Source of the DNA: Mangrovimicrobium sediminis
Lineage (GTDB): Bacteria; Pseudomonadota; Gammaproteobacteria; Pseudomonadales; Halieaceae
DNA length: 64,000 bases
Assembly: GCF_004745945.1 (NCBI RefSeq)
Contig: NZ_SRLE01000009.1
Location: 248,001-312,000 of the forward strand
Reading direction: 5' to 3'
The translations under genes and the position numbers were made by a program. Each line of letters starts with the position of its first letter. The first letter of the stretch is position 1. Under the pieces are notes generated by a model. That model did not search any database. It was not told the origin of the DNA and saw only the letters and a list, made by a program, of their open reading frames with translations. Of this stretch, positions 34,335 through 43,125 are shown in pieces.

Positions 34335-36628
34335 CAGCCAGCGCGCCCCCCGACAGTCTGTCCCGCTGGGCGCGCTGGCTGCTCGCGGCGAGCCTGGCGG
34401 CGATACTCGCCGGGCTCGCACTCAACTACGACCGGCTGCATATCGAAACGGATATCGCCGGGCTCGCCCCGGAGGTCGACCTCTCGCCCCTCGCCCGACA
34501 GGCCGTCGATGGCGTCGCGCAGGATGTGCAGCGGCGGGTCGTATTCCTGCTGTCCGCTGCGGACGCCGATACCGCGCAGGACGCGGCCGACTTCCTGCAG
34601 GCACAGCTGGAGACCATGGACGCAGTGCAACTGGCCGGCGGCGAACAGGTACTGGCGCAGGCACAGCAGTTCTTCGACCAGTATCGCCTCGGCCTGCTCA
34701 CCGCCGACCAGCGCCGGCAGTTGGGCGAGTTGGACGCGGCGGCCATCGCCGACGAGGCGTTGCGCGCCCGCTACGGCCTCGCCGCGGCGCCCCAGCTGCT
34801 GCCCTTCGCCAGCGATCCGCTGGGCTGGCATTCGGCGACGCTGCTCGAGATGTTCGCCGCAGTGACAGCGGCCGACAGCGAATTGCCGGACAACATGGCC
34901 TACCTCAGCGTCACCCTCGACAACCCGCTGGACATGGCCGGCCAGGCCGCGCTGGCCGGCGCCTTCGCGGACCTCGAGCGGGCACTGGCCGAGCAATTCC
35001 CCGAGGTAGAAGTGCTGCACAGCGGCGTGTTCTTCTTCGCGGTGAACGCGGCGCGCGATTCGCGCCAGGACATCTCGCGCATCAGCAGTATCTCGTCGCT
35101 CGCCGTGGTGCTGTTGCTGCTGCTGATCTTCCGCTCGCCCTGGGCCCTGCTGGTGCCGGTGCTGTCCGTGGCGGTGGGTGTGGCGGGCGCGTTCGCGGCG
35201 ACGCAGCTGGTGTTTTCGGGTGTTCACATCATCACCATCGTGTTCGGCGCCAGCCTGATCGGCGTGGTCATCGACTACTCGCTGCACTATTTTTTCCACG
35301 CCGACCGCGCCGGCACAGGCGGCCGCCGCCACCTCTACCGCGCCCTGTTGCTGAGCCTGGCGACCTCGCTGGTCGGCTACTCGGCACTGGCCCTGTCGCA
35401 CCTGCACGTACTCGCCCAGGTCGCATTGTTTTCCTGCGTGGGCCTGGCTCTGGCGATGCTCGTGGTCATCGCCCTGTGCCCGCTGGTGGCGCAGCGCCTG
35501 CGTGTACAACAGGCGGCGGTGGCTGCCGTGGTGAACGCGCTGGCGACGCCCTGGCGGTATCTCTCGCGCACTGCCACGGCGGTGCTGGCCGGCGCCGTGT
35601 TGTTCGCCGGCGGCGCCTCCGCACTGTGGCTGCTGGACGCGCAAGACAACCCCGCACTGTTCCTGAACGCGGACCGGGAGCTGGTGGCGATGGACACGGC
35701 AATCGCCGAGGCCACCGCGCAGTACGAGCCCGCCAGCTTCGTGCTGGTTGAAGGCGATACCCCCGGGGCAGTCTACGCGCGCAGCGAGGCCTTCGACGCC
35801 GCTGTCAACGCCAGCCCCGCGCTGGACAGTGCGCAGTTCCTCGATCTTTCCTCCCTGCTGCCGTCGCCGCAGGAGCAACGGCAAAACTACCGGCTGCAGG
35901 AAAAACTCTACGGGCCGCAGGGCGCGCTGGAGATCGTCGCGCAGCAACTGCGCCTGCCCGCCGCACTGGTCAGCGAACTGCGCACGGCCTACCACCACTA
36001 CGCGGATCACGCGGCGGCGTCGCCGGCTGACCTGGTCGCCGCGGGTGTGGCGCCGCCGCTTTGGTACGAGCAGAACAACGGCGTCGTGAACATCGTCCTG
36101 CTGCGCAAGGGCGTCGACGCGAAGGCGCTGGCGACAGTGGCGGACAGCCTGCCCGGCGTGCAGTACTACCGCGCCATCGAGGCGACGTCCGCGGCTTTGC
36201 GCCAGCAAAAGCACAGCGCGCTGATGTTGCTGGCCGGCGCCTACGGCCTGGTCGCCCTGTTCCTGCTGTGGTTCTACCGCAGCCCGCACGCGCTGCTGGT
36301 GATACTCATCCCCCTGTGCGCCACAGCGGCCGTGCTGCTGGTGTTCGGCGTGCTCGGCGTGCCGTTCAACCTGTTCCACGTCATGGCGCTGTTCCTGGCC
36401 CTGGGCCTGGGCCTGGACTACGGCATCTTCGTCTACGAGATGCGCGACTGGTCGGCCCAGGCCAACAGCGCCGTGGCAGTCTCCGCGGCCACCAGCATCC
36501 TGTCCTTTGGGTTGCTGGCGGCGAGCAATATCCCGGTGGTGCAGAGCTTCGGTTTTTCCCTGCTGGTGGCAAATTGCGTAAACTTCCTGGGCGCCAGCGC
36601 ACTGGCGCACCAACTGAATCGACAGTAG
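34331..36628 (+). CDS. MMPL/RND-family exporter of the aryl-polyene cluster
   Basis: The 765-residue inner-membrane transporter is built as two repeats, each with one helix, a large periplasmic loop and a block of helices. The first block includes ISSLAVVLLLLLIFRSPWALL and VFGASLIGVVIDYSLHYFFH, with the functional Asp in the membrane. The second has MALFLALGLGLDYGIFVYEMRD. Such transporters move lipidic products across the inner membrane using proton motive force, here most likely the polyene lipid. It sits between the LolA-like and ketoreductase genes. Confidence 0.87.
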   Translation: MTASAPPDSLSRWARWLLAASLAAILAGLALNYDRLHIETDIAGLAPEVDLSPLARQAVDGVAQDVQRRVVFLLSAADADTAQDAADFLQAQLETMDAVQLAGGEQVLAQAQQFFDQYRLGLLTADQRRQLGELDAAAIADEALRARYGLAAAPQLLPFASDPLGWHSATLLEMFAAVTAADSELPDNMAYLSVTLDNPLDMAGQAALAGAFADLERALAEQFPEVEVLHSGVFFFAVNAARDSRQDISRISSISSLAVVLLLLLIFRSPWALLVPVLSVAVGVAGAFAATQLVFSGVHIITIVFGASLIGVVIDYSLHYFFHADRAGTGGRRHLYRALLLSLATSLVGYSALALSHLHVLAQVALFSCVGLALAMLVVIALCPLVAQRLRVQQAAVAAVVNALATPWRYLSRTATAVLAGAVLFAGGASALWLLDAQDNPALFLNADRELVAMDTAIAEATAQYEPASFVLVEGDTPGAVYARSEAFDAAVNASPALDSAQFLDLSSLLPSPQEQRQNYRLQEKLYGPQGALEIVAQQLRLPAALVSELRTAYHHYADHAAASPADLVAAGVAPPLWYEQNNGVVNIVLLRKGVDAKALATVADSLPGVQYYRAIEATSAALRQQKHSALMLLAGAYGLVALFLLWFYRSPHALLVILIPLCATAAVLLVFGVLGVPFNLFHVMALFLALGLGLDYGIFVYEMRDWSAQANSAVAVSAATSILSFGLLAASNIPVVQSFGFSLLVANCVNFLGASALAHQLNRQ

Positions 36629-36635
36629 CGACACT

Positions 36636-37364
36636 ATGGAAAAACGACAGGTTCTGGTGACTGGCGCGAGCCGCGGCATCGGCCGGGCGACGGCCCTGCG
36701 ACTGGCCGGCGACGGTTTTCACGTCAGCGTGCATTATCGCGGCAGCGAAGACGCCGCGGCGGCAGTCGTTGCGGAAATCGAGGCGGCCGGGGGCAGCGCC
36801 GACCTGCTGCAGTTCGACCTTGCCGAGCGCGAGCAGGTGCGCGAGTGCCTGGAGGCGCGCATCGCGGAACAGGGCGCCTACTACGGCGTGGTCTGCAACG
36901 CGGGCCTGCACAGCGACAATGCGTTTCCAGCCATGACAGATGAACAGTGGGACGGCGTGGTGCGCACCAATCTCGACGGTTTCTACAACCTGCTGCACCC
37001 GCTGGTCATGCCCATGATCCGCCGCCGCGGCGGCGGCCGCATCGTCACCCTGGCCTCGGTGTCCGGGATCATCGGCAACCGCGGGCAGACCAACTACAGT
37101 GCCGCCAAGGCCGGCGTCATCGGCGCCACCAAGGCACTGGCGGTAGAGCTGGCCAAGCGCAAGATCACCGTGAACTGCGTGGCGCCCGGGCTGGTGGAAA
37201 CCGACATGACCGACGCGCTGCCCAGCGAGGAGATCCTCAAGGCCGTGCCCCTGCGCCGCTTCGCCCAGCCGCAGGAAGTGGCCGGGCTGATCGGCTACCT
37301 GATGTCCGACGAGGCGGGCTATATCACCCGCCAGGTCATCAGCATCAACGGCGGCCTGTGCTGA
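36636..37364 (+). CDS. 3-oxoacyl-ACP reductase (FabG-like ketoreductase)
   Basis: The 242-residue SDR has GASRGIGRATA (9-19), VCNAGLH, and the catalytic Ser and YSAAK (Tyr/Lys near 149/153). It ends with the FabG-like ITRQVISINGGLC. It reduces the beta-keto group in each polyene elongation cycle. Its stop shares a base with the next start (TGATG). Confidence 0.92.
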   Translation: MEKRQVLVTGASRGIGRATALRLAGDGFHVSVHYRGSEDAAAAVVAEIEAAGGSADLLQFDLAEREQVRECLEARIAEQGAYYGVVCNAGLHSDNAFPAMTDEQWDGVVRTNLDGFYNLLHPLVMPMIRRRGGGRIVTLASVSGIIGNRGQTNYSAAKAGVIGATKALAVELAKRKITVNCVAPGLVETDMTDALPSEEILKAVPLRRFAQPQEVAGLIGYLMSDEAGYITRQVISINGGLC

Positions 37365-38659
37365 TGCGCGATACCGTCGCGATTATCGGCGCCGGCCCGG
37401 CGGGTTCGGCGCTCGCCTGCTTCCTGCAGGAGCGCGGCTACCGCTGTATTGTCTACAGCAACCTGAAAACCATCGACCTGATGGTCGGCGAATCGCTGAT
37501 TTCCGCGGTCATCCCACACCTGCAACGGCTGGGTATCGAGGACGAGGTCGCGCAGATTTCCGAGCTGAAACTGGGCGCCGGCTTCCGCCACGGCGACGGT
37601 ACGCGGGTGGATTTCCGTTTCCCGGACTTCGGCGCGCGGCGCCCGGGGCGCGCGTATAACATCCCCCGCCCGGCCTTCGACAACCTGCTGCGCGACCACG
37701 CCCGCGCCCGCGGCATCACCTTCGTCGATGAGCAGGCAAAACTCGAACCCGGTACCGACGGCGAGCGCGAAGTGCAGCTCAGCGATGCCTCCCTGGCACA
37801 GGCCGGCCTCACCCGCGCCACCCAGCCCGCGTGGATCGTCGATGCCAGCGGCCGCGCGCGCAGCGTGAGCCGGTTGCTGGACATTCCAGCGCGCCGCGGC
37901 GGGCGCAACGACGCCGCCTACTTCGCGCATTTCTCCGGCTTCGAGGCACCCACCGCCTTCCAGGGCCAGGTGCTGCTCACCGCCCTCGACCAGGGCTGGT
38001 CCTGGCAGATTCCGCTGCGCGATTGCCTCTCGGTGGGCGTGGTGGTCGACGCCGGCATCGCCCGGCAACTGGGCAGTTCACCGCGCGAGCGGCTGGAGGC
38101 AGCGATCGAGTCCAGCCCGCTATTGCGTGTGGAAGGCGCCAGGCGCCAGTACCTTACGGACGTCGCGACCTACGCCAACTACCAGCTGATTTCCGAGCGC
38201 GGCTTCGGCCCGGGCTGGGTGGCGGTGGGCGATGCCCTGGGTTTTGTCGACCCGATGCTGAGCCCAGGCGTGTTCATGGCGCTGGAGGCGGCTGCCACCC
38301 TGGACCACATGGTGTTCCGCCGTTCGCGCATCGAGACCGCGCAGCTGCAGGCCTACTACGACACCATGCAGGACTGGCACCGCGCCTGGACCACGCTGAT
38401 CAACTACTTCTACAACGGCCAGCTGCTGGGCATGGCGGAACAGCGAAACAACATGATGCGCGAGGGCTCGGCAAACCTATTCGGCAAGCTGGCGGAGAAA
38501 ATGGTCAGCGGCGCGCTGGCGGGCATGACCACCGGCTACAAGACGCGCTCGGCATTGAGCCAGGGCATCCTGCGCCACAGCTGTGATCACATGCTCAAGG
38601 ACCAGGAAGTGATCGACGCACGGCGCATCCGGCCAGGCGTGTTTGTCGGACAAAACTGA
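37364..38659 (+). CDS. FAD-dependent oxidoreductase (tryptophan-halogenase-like fold)
   Basis: The 431-residue flavoprotein starts at the ATG overlapping the ketoreductase stop. The dinucleotide motif GAGPAGS is at 9-15, and GWVAVGDALGFVDPMLSPGVFMALEAAATL near 285 binds FAD (quoted pieces GDALGFVDPM and GVFMALEAA). It resembles geranylgeranyl-reductase or halogenase-type monooxygenases but lacks the WxWxIP halogenase signature; it reads WSWQIPL near 215, a variant of it. It probably oxidises or tailors the aromatic head. It closes the plus-strand pigment operon. Confidence 0.82.
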   Translation: MRDTVAIIGAGPAGSALACFLQERGYRCIVYSNLKTIDLMVGESLISAVIPHLQRLGIEDEVAQISELKLGAGFRHGDGTRVDFRFPDFGARRPGRAYNIPRPAFDNLLRDHARARGITFVDEQAKLEPGTDGEREVQLSDASLAQAGLTRATQPAWIVDASGRARSVSRLLDIPARRGGRNDAAYFAHFSGFEAPTAFQGQVLLTALDQGWSWQIPLRDCLSVGVVVDAGIARQLGSSPRERLEAAIESSPLLRVEGARRQYLTDVATYANYQLISERGFGPGWVAVGDALGFVDPMLSPGVFMALEAAATLDHMVFRRSRIETAQLQAYYDTMQDWHRAWTTLINYFYNGQLLGMAEQRNNMMREGSANLFGKLAEKMVSGALAGMTTGYKTRSALSQGILRHSCDHMLKDQEVIDARRIRPGVFVGQN

Positions 38660-38689
38660 AGCCGCGCGGCCCCGGGGCAGTCGCGGAGT

Positions 38690-39931
38690 TCAGGACCAGC
38701 GGCGCACCAGCAGCGAAGTATTGATCCCACCGAAGGCGAAGTTGTTGCTCATGATGACGTCCGTCTCGATAGCCCGGCACTCGCCGCGAATGTAATCCAG
38801 TTCCGCACATTGCGGGTCGACATTGTCCAGGTTCAGGGTCGGCGCGAACCAGCCCTCGTTCATCATCATGATGCTCGCCCACAGCTCGAAGGCGGCGCAG
38901 GCGCCCAGCGAGTGCCCGGTGTAGCTTTTCAGCGCGCTCACCGGCACCGCGCCGAGCACATTCGCTGTGGCGTGGGACTCGGCGATATCGCCGTTGGCGG
39001 TGGCGGTGGCGTGGGCGGACACATAGCCCACCTCGCGCGGGTCGATGCCGGCATCCTCCAGGCACAGTCGTATCACCGTCTCCTGGGTAGCCTGCTGCGG
39101 CCGCACCAGGTGTGCGCCATCGGCGTTGGTGGCGTAGCCGATGACCTCGGCGAGGACGGTCGCGCCCCTGGCCCGCGCGTGCTCCAGTTCCTCGAGAATC
39201 AGCGTGGTGGCGCCCTCGCCCAGCGCCAGGCCGTCGCGGTCGCGGTCGAAGGGTCGCGGCGAACACTCCGGCGAGTCGTTGTGGTGGCGGCTGGCGGCGA
39301 GGATGACGTCGAACACCGCGGACTGTGTCGGGCACAGTTCCTCGGCGCCGCCGGCGATCATCACGTCCTGCACGCCGGCCTTGATCGCCTCGTAGGCATA
39401 GCCCACTCCCTGGCTGCCGGCGGTGCAGGCGCTGGAGGTGGTGTACACCCGGCCCCGTGTGCCGAACTTCACGCCGATATTCACCGCCGCCGTGTGGCTC
39501 ATCATGCGCGTGTAGGTGGTGGTGTTGACCTGCTCCATGGAGTGGTCGCGCAGCAGCGAGAGGAATTCCATGCCCGCGGCGCTGCTGCCGGTCGCCGAGC
39601 CGTAGGCGACGCCGGTACGGCCGCCGGTGATCACCGGGTCACCGCCAAGGCCCGCCTGCTGCAGGGCGTCCTCGGTCGCCACCACCGCCATCTGCGCCAC
39701 CCGCCCGAGGGCGCGGCGCTCACGGGCGCGGTAGTGGCCGGGCAGCTGGAAATCGTCGATGGGCGCGGCGATGCGCGCCTTGAGCTCCGGGTAGACCTCC
39801 CACTCCGGCATGTAGCGCACCGCGCTGCGCATGGCGCGCAGGCGTTCGCCCACCGCCGCCCAGTCGTTGCCCAGGGCGGACACGGTGCCGCTGCCGGTAA
39901 TCACTACACGGCGCTCGCCAAAGGCGCTCAT
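38690..39931 (-). CDS. Beta-ketoacyl-ACP synthase (aryl-polyene cluster)
   Basis: The 413-residue KAS-II-like ketosynthase has an intact Cys-His-His triad: Cys169 (TTSSACTAGS), His307 (VSAHATAT) and His340 (SYTGHSLGAC). It ends with MSNNFAFGGINTSLL. It performs condensations in chain initiation or elongation. Its start overlaps the dehydratase stop (ATGA). It is the last gene of the long minus-strand operon, convergent with the flavoprotein gene. Confidence 0.92.
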   Translation of the reverse strand: MSAFGERRVVITGSGTVSALGNDWAAVGERLRAMRSAVRYMPEWEVYPELKARIAAPIDDFQLPGHYRARERRALGRVAQMAVVATEDALQQAGLGGDPVITGGRTGVAYGSATGSSAAGMEFLSLLRDHSMEQVNTTTYTRMMSHTAAVNIGVKFGTRGRVYTTSSACTAGSQGVGYAYEAIKAGVQDVMIAGGAEELCPTQSAVFDVILAASRHHNDSPECSPRPFDRDRDGLALGEGATTLILEELEHARARGATVLAEVIGYATNADGAHLVRPQQATQETVIRLCLEDAGIDPREVGYVSAHATATANGDIAESHATANVLGAVPVSALKSYTGHSLGACAAFELWASIMMMNEGWFAPTLNLDNVDPQCAELDYIRGECRAIETDVIMSNNFAFGGINTSLLVRRWS

Positions 39932-40383
39932 GCCGCCACCTCCGGGGTGGGCCGGCGCAACACCGACAGCGTCGCCTCGGCCAGCAGGACGTCGCTGGCC
40001 AGGCAGCGAATCGTGCAGTCGAAGTTGGCCAGGCTGTCGTCCACTACCACGCCCTCGCGCACATCCACCTGCAGGCTGCTACCCGGGGCGAAGAAATCGC
40101 GGTGTGCGCGGTAGCGGCGGCTGCCCAGCAGGAAACCCAGGTGCGGACCGATCAGCCCCTGTCTCAGCTGGTAGCCGGCGATCAGCGCGGCCGTCTGCCC
40201 CATGTACTCGAGGCCGACACAGACCGGTACGCCCTGCCCCGGCAGCGCGAAGGGCGCTTGCGCGTCCAGTTCGACCAGGGCGCTGGCATGGTCCGCGCCC
40301 AGCGCAAGCACGCGTCGCAGCAGCAGCATGGGCGGCCGGTGGGGCAGTAGTTCCAGCAGTTCCGGGTCCGCGCTCTTACTCAT
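39928..40383 (-). CDS. Beta-hydroxyacyl-ACP dehydratase, ApeP-like hotdog protein
   Basis: The 151-residue hotdog protein has LLPHRPPMLLLRRV at the start (His near 15) and VPVCVGLEYMGQTAALIAGY, which carries the acidic catalytic position. It removes water to give the conjugated double bond. It is one of two dehydratases in the cluster and overlaps the next upstream gene by 8 bp. Confidence 0.83.
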   Translation of the reverse strand: MSKSADPELLELLPHRPPMLLLRRVLALGADHASALVELDAQAPFALPGQGVPVCVGLEYMGQTAALIAGYQLRQGLIGPHLGFLLGSRRYRAHRDFFAPGSSLQVDVREGVVVDDSLANFDCTIRCLASDVLLAEATLSVLRRPTPEVAA

Positions 40384-41389
40384 GGTTTACTGCTTCCCGC
40401 GCAGTACTGCCGGCCTCTGGTGCCGGCCAGTAGTCGTAAAAATTGAACCATTGGTAGGGCGCATCGCGACAGATGCGCTCGAGGTGGTTCGCGTAACCCT
40501 GGGCCAGTGACTGTAACGCTGCGTCGCGTTGCTTGCGCGGCAGCTTTACCTGCTCGCTGTACTCGACGACCTCGAAGTACAGGCGATGGTCGCTGCCGCC
40601 GTAGTTCTTGTAGGAGAACATCAGCCACACCGGGCACTGCAGCGCCTTGGCCAGCAGGTAGGGGCCGATGGGCAGGCGCGTGGGCCGGCCGAGGAACTCC
40701 ACCTCTACCGTGCGCTCGGTGCCGGACAGGGGAATGCGGTCGCCAGCGATGAACACCCACTGGCCGGCCTCGATCTTCTCCTTGAGCAACAGGATGGTAG
40801 TGATATCGAATTCGTCGACCTGGTAGACGTTGATGCGCGACTCGGGGTTCATGCGCCGCATCATCTCCACGTAATTCCCCGCGTGGCGCTCGTACACCAG
40901 GATATTCACCACCTTGGATTCATAGCGGTGCATGTAGCCGCGGCAGTACTCGATGTTGCCCAGGTGGGAGCCGATGATCAGCTGCCCGCGAGGGTCGTTC
41001 AGCAGTTTCTCGGTGGCCGCGGGATTGACCTGGTGGAACTCGTCGGCATCGATCTCCAGGTGCCAGGCCAGCAGTTTGTCCACCACGCTCTCGGCGAATT
41101 CGCGGAACTGGCGGTACAGGTCCAGCCGGCCCGGCGCGCGCTGCCAGCGCTCCGGGAAGCGTTGGTAGTGGGCCTGCAGGTACTGCCAGGCGCCGCGCCT
41201 GGCCTGGGTTCTCACCGCGATGAAATACACCACCACCGGCTTCAGCAGCAGCGAGAGCGCGCGCCGGCCGAGCAGGCGATGCACGCCCCACAGCAGGCGC
41301 AGGCCCGCCAGCGAGCCGGACTCGCGGGCGTTCGACCAGTGGCCGCCGGTTGGGCCGGAAACAGTGCTCGCCTGTGATTCACTGGCCAC
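40376..41389 (-). CDS. LpxL/HtrB-family acyltransferase
   Basis: The 337-residue acyltransferase has a hydrophobic N-terminal stretch (LLKPVVVYFIAV), the motif IIGSHLGNIEYCR in place of the family's HxGNWE, and later GDRIPLSG and PVWLMFSYKNYGG. It likely moves an acyl group, possibly the polyene itself, to a lipid or glycan acceptor. The His of the catalytic HxxxxD/E pair is in SHLGNIE. GTG start; overlaps the glycosyltransferase stop. Confidence 0.82.
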   Translation of the reverse strand: MASESQASTVSGPTGGHWSNARESGSLAGLRLLWGVHRLLGRRALSLLLKPVVVYFIAVRTQARRGAWQYLQAHYQRFPERWQRAPGRLDLYRQFREFAESVVDKLLAWHLEIDADEFHQVNPAATEKLLNDPRGQLIIGSHLGNIEYCRGYMHRYESKVVNILVYERHAGNYVEMMRRMNPESRINVYQVDEFDITTILLLKEKIEAGQWVFIAGDRIPLSGTERTVEVEFLGRPTRLPIGPYLLAKALQCPVWLMFSYKNYGGSDHRLYFEVVEYSEQVKLPRKQRDAALQSLAQGYANHLERICRDAPYQWFNFYDYWPAPEAGSTAREAVNHE

Positions 41390-42128
41390 GCGCCAGCCTC
41401 CGCAGCTTGCGCGCCAGCAGTACCGGCAGGCGCCACAACATGCCCAGCATGAGCCGCGTGTGCAGGCGTATCAACACCAGGTTGTCGCGCAGGTAGTGGA
41501 AGTGCGATGTCGCACCCGGCGGGTAGACCACCCGGGTCGGCAGGAAGCGCAGGTCGATGTCCTGCCACACCGCCTTGACCAGAATCTCGGTATCGAAATC
41601 CATGCGCGGTCCGAGGTAGTAGGCATCGACAATCTGCGCCACCACGTCCAGCGGATAGACGCGAAAACCGCACAGGCCATCCTCGATCTCCAGCGACAGG
41701 GTTTCCAGCGCGGTCCAGAAGGTGGTCACCTTGCGCCCGTGCACCCTGGCCGCTGGCGCATCGGCGTCGAACACCGGCTTGCCGCAGACGATACTGCGCG
41801 GGTTGGCTTCACTGGCGGCGATAAACCCGGCGATGTCGTCGAGGTTGTGCTGGCCGTCGGCGTCGATCTGCAGCGCGTGGGTGAAACCGCGGCTCGCGGC
41901 CACGGTAAAACCGGTGAGCACCGCCGCGCCCTTGCCGCGGTTGCGCGGGTGCTCCACCAGGCTGACGCTGTCGCTGCCCTGCACCAACTTGCGCAGGGCC
42001 TGCTTCGCGGATTCGTCACTGCCGTCGTCCACCAGCAGCACCGGGTGACCCAGCGCGGCGAGTCCCGGCAGGAAGCGCTCCAGTTCGCCGACGTGGTTGT
42101 AATGCGGGACGACCAGGCAGCAACTCAT
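41379..42128 (-). CDS. Family 2 glycosyltransferase
   Basis: The 249-residue GT-A enzyme has VVPHYNHVGELERFLP, VLLVDDGSDES, RNRGKGAAVLTGF, and LQIDADGQHN with the DxD metal motif. A C-terminal amphipathic basic stretch (LPVLLARKLRRLARGQ) may touch the membrane. It may glycosylate the lipid anchor of the aryl polyene. The donor sugar is unknown. Confidence 0.9.
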   Translation of the reverse strand: MSCCLVVPHYNHVGELERFLPGLAALGHPVLLVDDGSDESAKQALRKLVQGSDSVSLVEHPRNRGKGAAVLTGFTVAASRGFTHALQIDADGQHNLDDIAGFIAASEANPRSIVCGKPVFDADAPAARVHGRKVTTFWTALETLSLEIEDGLCGFRVYPLDVVAQIVDAYYLGPRMDFDTEILVKAVWQDIDLRFLPTRVVYPPGATSHFHYLRDNLVLIRLHTRLMLGMLWRLPVLLARKLRRLARGQ

Positions 42129-42517
42129 GCGCCGGACTCCGTGAATGCGCCGCTGGAAACGGCATCATCCGCCTGCGTGTAGCGAAACTCGAGCCGCCCC
42201 TTCTGCACGTCCTCGGCCAGGGTGAGGGTGAGCGCGGCGCCGGGCAGCACCATCTGGTTGAACTTGAGGTTGCGCAACAGGTACTCGTCCGGGAAGCGGC
42301 CGAACAACTGCCGCGCGAAGCACTCGGCCCAGAACACCTGCACGACACCCGGCAGTACCGGCGTGCCCGGAAAATGGCCCGCAAACCAGCACAGCGACTC
42401 CGGCACCTGTAATTCCAGCGCAAACTGTCCGTCGCCCTCGCGCACGCCCGCAACTTGCGGCCACTGCGCGGGGTCACCCGGCAGCGACAGGGCGCGGCTG
42501 TGCTGCGCTGCGCTCAT
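42125..42517 (-). CDS. Beta-hydroxyacyl-ACP dehydratase, ApeI-like (FabZ/FabA hotdog)
   Basis: The 130-residue protein begins at MSAAQHS; the longer open frame is a shadow of the upstream gene. It has WFAGHFPGTPVLPGVVQVFWAECF, the FabZ-type motif with catalytic His in GHFPG and the acidic partner downstream. It is the second dehydratase of the pathway. It overlaps its neighbours by 4 bp on both sides. Confidence 0.87.
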   Translation of the reverse strand: MSAAQHSRALSLPGDPAQWPQVAGVREGDGQFALELQVPESLCWFAGHFPGTPVLPGVVQVFWAECFARQLFGRFPDEYLLRNLKFNQMVLPGAALTLTLAEDVQKGRLEFRYTQADDAVSSGAFTESGA

Positions 42518-43113
42518 CCGCAATCCACCGGGCCCGCCCGCAGGCGGCGCTCGAGACTGCGGCGATAGAACTGGCGGAACACCCACTCGCCGGCCATGAA
42601 CGCAGCCATCAGCAGGTAAGCGACCAGGCTGTTGTACAGCGCCCAGGCGGCGGGGGACATACAGCAGGCGGTGTAGGCGGCCACCGCGGCGTTGGCGCAC
42701 AGTAGCAGCGCCCAGACCGCGGTCAGGCGTTTCTGGTAGACCCGCACCTGGGGCGGCTTTTTGCTCATGTCGGTGAAACGCCCCGCCAGCTGCTCGATCA
42801 GGGATTCACTGCCGGTCAGCGACCAGGCGAACAGGGCCGCCACCGCGAGGTTCATGATCACCGGGTAGTACTGCAGCGCCACCGGGCTGTCCCAGTAGAT
42901 CGCCACCGCGCACAACAGGGCCAGCGCCAGCGGCAGCGGGTACTGCCGCGGCCGGCGCCAGTCACCACTCAACACCAGCCGCGCCAGGGCCAGGCCGAGC
43001 AGCAGCAGCGCCAGGCTGCTCACGCTGAGGCTCGCGCTGCCCAGGTACACCAGAAGCGGATAGCCGATGGCCACCGCGACGGCGAGAACGGCAAGCGGTA
43101 CGCGCGACGCCAT
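42514..43113 (-). CDS. COG4648-like membrane protein of aryl-polyene clusters
   Basis: The 199-residue integral membrane protein has about five hydrophobic segments (LAVLAVAVAIGYPLLVYLG; LALLLLGLALARLVL; PLALALLCAVAIYW; AVWALLLCANAAVAAY; LYNSLVAYLLMAAFMAG). It carries a conserved-looking TDMSKKPPQVRVYQKRLT loop. Proteins of this family are regular members of aryl-polyene clusters and are sometimes misnamed gyrase subunits. Role unknown, perhaps scaffold or transport. Confidence 0.77.
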   Translation of the reverse strand: MASRVPLAVLAVAVAIGYPLLVYLGSASLSVSSLALLLLGLALARLVLSGDWRRPRQYPLPLALALLCAVAIYWDSPVALQYYPVIMNLAVAALFAWSLTGSESLIEQLAGRFTDMSKKPPQVRVYQKRLTAVWALLLCANAAVAAYTACCMSPAAWALYNSLVAYLLMAAFMAGEWVFRQFYRRSLERRLRAGPVDCG

Positions 43114-43125
43114 GCCCGGTCAGCC

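Noticed and set aside
34103-36679. 858-codon minus-strand open frame across the MMPL exporter
   Set aside because: The plus strand encodes a complete two-repeat transporter; the antisense product is Gln/His/Arg-rich shadow sequence.
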